This document shows positions 61,415 through 64,000 of a stretch of DNA of 64,000 nt, piece by piece. The DNA is from Alligator mississippiensis (Eukaryota > Chordata > Crocodylia > Alligatoridae). Each line of letters starts with the position of its first letter. The first letter of the stretch is position 1. The translations under genes were made by a program, and so were the position numbers. The notes below the pieces were generated by a model, which saw only the letters and a program-made list of their open reading frames with translations, did no database searches and was not told the DNA's origin. Where the stretch lies: positions 253,684,251-253,748,250 of the forward strand of contig NC_081826.1 of assembly GCF_030867095.1 (NCBI RefSeq). Direction: 5' to 3'.

Positions 61415-62378
61415 GTGCTACATGAAAGATCTGAATACTGGAAAACATTCCCTGCAATGATCCACTGAAGTTTCTCAATCTAGTTAAACTTTCATAGTGA
61501 AAATAATAAAACTGTTTTAGAAAAAGACTGGAGACAAAATAATGGAAATAATATGATGCCATCTACCAGATAACCCCATGGTAGTGTTCTTTCTGAGCCT
61601 TCCTGAAAACTCTTTAATATATGAGTCAGAGGGAACTGACTATTCATCTTCTACTGGCTGCAAGAACTGCAACTGCAAAAGCTTGAAAGAGAAGTTACAC
61701 CCCTAAAATCACTGATTGGTTTTAAAAAGTTTGGGAAGTGTTAGTAATGGAACAGTTGTCCTATCAAGTCAATACTCTAAAGTGGTGAAGGAATAAAGAC
61801 ACTTACTTAGAAGCTAGGTGAAAGTTCTTGGAGTTTGCTGAAAAATAATCTTCTCCTGTCTCCAAATCAGAAAGTTTGGGAAACTTTTTTCAAACACTGA
61901 TGGAAAGTGCAAATTCTATGAGCTAACCGTTGAGAACAAATTTAGTATCAGTTCAAAATTTAAAGCAGACAGGGGTAGAAGATTTTGAGCCTTGTATTAT
62001 CAGACCTATGACAAGTCAGCTGGGCACCCAGGACAGCTATAATTCACAGAGGTAGTGGTGACTTCCAAATGCTACTACGCTGTTGGCACAATCATGCAGC
62101 TCTAGTTAGCAGCTGCTATTTTTCTCTCTCTCTCCAAGTCAGCATTACTTAGTTACATTCCTGTATATTATGCAGAGTTCTGAGGAAAAAGAGGGGCTGA
62201 ATTAAGCAGTATAGAGATAAAGAAACACAAAAGCTTAACTGACTATGAAATGTAAAGAAGCTGTCAAAGACTGGAAGGAAGAGAAGAAAAGACAAAACTA
62301 TCTTCTGCAGAAACTGACTTTGGTTAACGGAGCACTGGTGCTGGAAGATAAAAATCTGCTTTTATGCATCCATTAGGG

Positions 62379-62889
62379 CAGTGATGTAAATATATGGCCT
62401 GCAGGGCAGATTCAGTCCATGGAGCCCTATGATCTTGCCTGTGAGTCTTGAATTGGCCCCACTTGTTGGAAGCAACATGCAGAACTGGTTTGGTGCACAA
62501 ATTGGACCTTGCACCAGAGGCCAGCACAGGGTACACACTGTATGAGACATCTGCATCAGATCAGCTCTGTGTGCCCTGTCTGGGGTTGGTCTGGACTGAG
62601 CCACGCTGCAGCCAGCACATAGGGCCACTTTGGTGGAGTGCCACATGGAGCATACACCCCAGCCTGGCCCTCTGTGCTGTGGACAGCGCACTTGAATCAT
62701 TCAGCCTGGCACACACGATGTGCCAGCCCCACTCTAGGGTTCAATCTGCATGTGGTACAAGGGACACTGGGCATGTGCTACGTTGGATGCCCTATCAAAT
62801 CAGCCCAGTGTGCCAGCATCAACACAAAGAGAAAGAGCCTGGAGCCCTCTCCATACTGGTCCCAAAGGTGGATTAGTTTGACACCACTG
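62379..62889. mobile_element. hAT MITE
   Basis: The left end CAGTGATGTAAATATATGGC and the reverse-complemented right end CAGTGGTGTCAAACTAATCC agree in the first bases. Flanking 8-mers CATTAGGG and CCAAAGGG match at 5 of 8. It is 511 bp and non-coding. Confidence 0.6.
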
Positions 62890-63464
62890 CCAAAGGGGAC
62901 TGAGAATTTTTAAATGTTATACTTACTACTTAAATTTGGATTCATTATAAAGTTTATATAAAAAAAGAAAAGCATCTGAGATACTAATGATATAAATGAC
63001 ATAACACTTGCTAGTCTATGTAACCACCTAACTTTCATATTGTCGTTCCATATCTCTTTCTATTTGTTCTGTTTATTAGACATTTGGGCAGGCCCTCTCT
63101 TACTCCCATTTTTTGTATGATACCTAGCCCAAGTGGGCCCCTCATTCCTATTTGGAACATCTAGACACAACTATCAAACAAATAAAACTAAAGGAGTGAG
63201 GCTGGGGGAAGAAAGCGAGAGAAAGAAGTGAGAATGCCCATGTTCAGTAACAGCAGAAAGACTATCTATGCAGCTTGGCTGGCAAATAATGTTTTTCTAC
63301 TTGAAAACATATGATGAATTGCCCCTTTTAATAATACCGCAAAGAAACACTGCCTGACTAGTTGGAATGCTCTGTATGGCTCCTGCTAATCTAAATACAA
63401 TTAATAATCCCTTTTTTTCTAAATTACTGAATGTCCTGCTATCTCCAATGATCACAGCACTCAC

Positions 63465-63575
63465 TCATTATGTGTTTGTACAGTGCCTAGAACAACACAG
63501 TATCTAGAACAATTTGGTTGAAGCCTCAAGAACTACTGCAATATAAAGATAAGATAATTCAAATATAGCACTTTA
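63465..63575 (+). repeat. MIR-type 3' tail
   Basis: TTTGTACAGTGCCTAGAACA, then GAAGCCTCAAGAACTACTGC and AATATAAAGATAAGATAAT, matches the sauropsid MIR-like SINE tail. The same tail occurs in antisense near 17455-17560. Confidence 0.5.
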
Positions 63576-64000
63576 TTTTCAAGTTTAATCTCCAATTTTT
63601 CCCTTTTTCTCTTTGTGCCAAAATTGAACTTTACAAAGACAAAATAATAAATAATTACATTTATTACCTTTCTGTCATTTTCAATCTGTAGAACTCAAAG
63701 TGCTTTTGAAAAGGGTACAAAGAGCTCTCCAGCCATAATACTGGCCAAAAATGTAATAGCCACATTGTGCAAATGGAACCCACATGCAAACTAAAAGAAT
63801 ATGGCAGCCCTCAAGCCTCAAATGCTACTTACCAGCAGTACCTGGCTATCTTCCACTATTGATTTTTATGGACAGAGCATATGTTAACACCAACAACCCT
63901 CCAACAAAAGAATCGGTCATTTTTAATAGTGCTTTTTTTCTGTCGTATAGGATGATACAGCAGCTGTTTGCACATTTTGGGGGAGAGGAGTAAAATAAAG

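Larger units (their letters stand above)
61415..64000. other. Intergenic to window end, no gene seen
   Basis: Apart from the hAT MITE (62379) and the MIR tail (63465) the sequence is unique and AT-rich. No exon is supported at the window edge. Confidence 0.5.

Noticed and set aside
1..64000. CRISPR arrays, bacterial operons, tRNA or rRNA genes
   Set aside because: No direct-repeat/spacer arrays, ribosome-binding sites or RNA gene signatures were seen; the DNA is vertebrate-like.

Overview
The window reads as vertebrate nuclear DNA, most likely from a crocodilian or a close archosaur or turtle relative. Two things point there. Several CR1 LINE copies end in the octamer-like ATTCTATG/ATTCATAG tails typical of sauropsid CR1. 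The one intact protein is close to mammalian ENC1 over its whole length. The species call rests on recognising repeat families and was not tested by a search.

The only protein-coding gene I can support is ENC1 (ectodermal-neural cortex 1, a BTB-BACK-Kelch protein) on the minus strand. Its complete 589-residue coding sequence lies in one exon (30292-32061; exon 30261-32073). A strong splice donor only 30 bases after the stop codon, and a strong acceptor at 27221, imply that most of the 3'UTR is in a separate exon. That exon probably ends at a polyadenylation signal near 24244 and carries an AU-rich element at 25998-26014. Upstream on the minus strand, a dense CpG island (about 36890-37910), with a CGG/GCC repeat and GC boxes, is the likely promoter and first non-coding exon. 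The exact start site and first donor could not be fixed.

Everything else is a gene desert built from old mobile elements and unique non-coding DNA. 1-4 kb: a Tigger-like element, a G-rich tract, a homeodomain-site-rich block and a MIR. 4-9.5 kb: a minus-strand CR1 interrupted by two later insertions, one of them a 3.4-kb hAT transposon with a decayed BED-finger transposase. 11-12.6 kb: a 5'-truncated, well preserved CR1 with a single frameshift. 13-24 kb: Penelope-like and CR1 fragments, a hAT MITE with a perfect 8-bp duplication, and a fold-back of two facing hAT ends. 24-38 kb: the ENC1 locus. 38-64 kb: hAT and Tigger-like MITEs, CR1 and MIR fragments, a GC-rich region with a large inverted repeat at 48.6-49.05 kb, and microsatellites.

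Most long reading frames outside ENC1 and the transposons lie in GC-rich or low-complexity DNA, show no recognisable domain, and are not reported as genes. The most unusual signal is a recurring repeat whose best copies keep a hammerhead-ribozyme-like core (CTGANGA, short stem, GAAA or a one-base variant). I found no sign of a larger undescribed multi-gene system.
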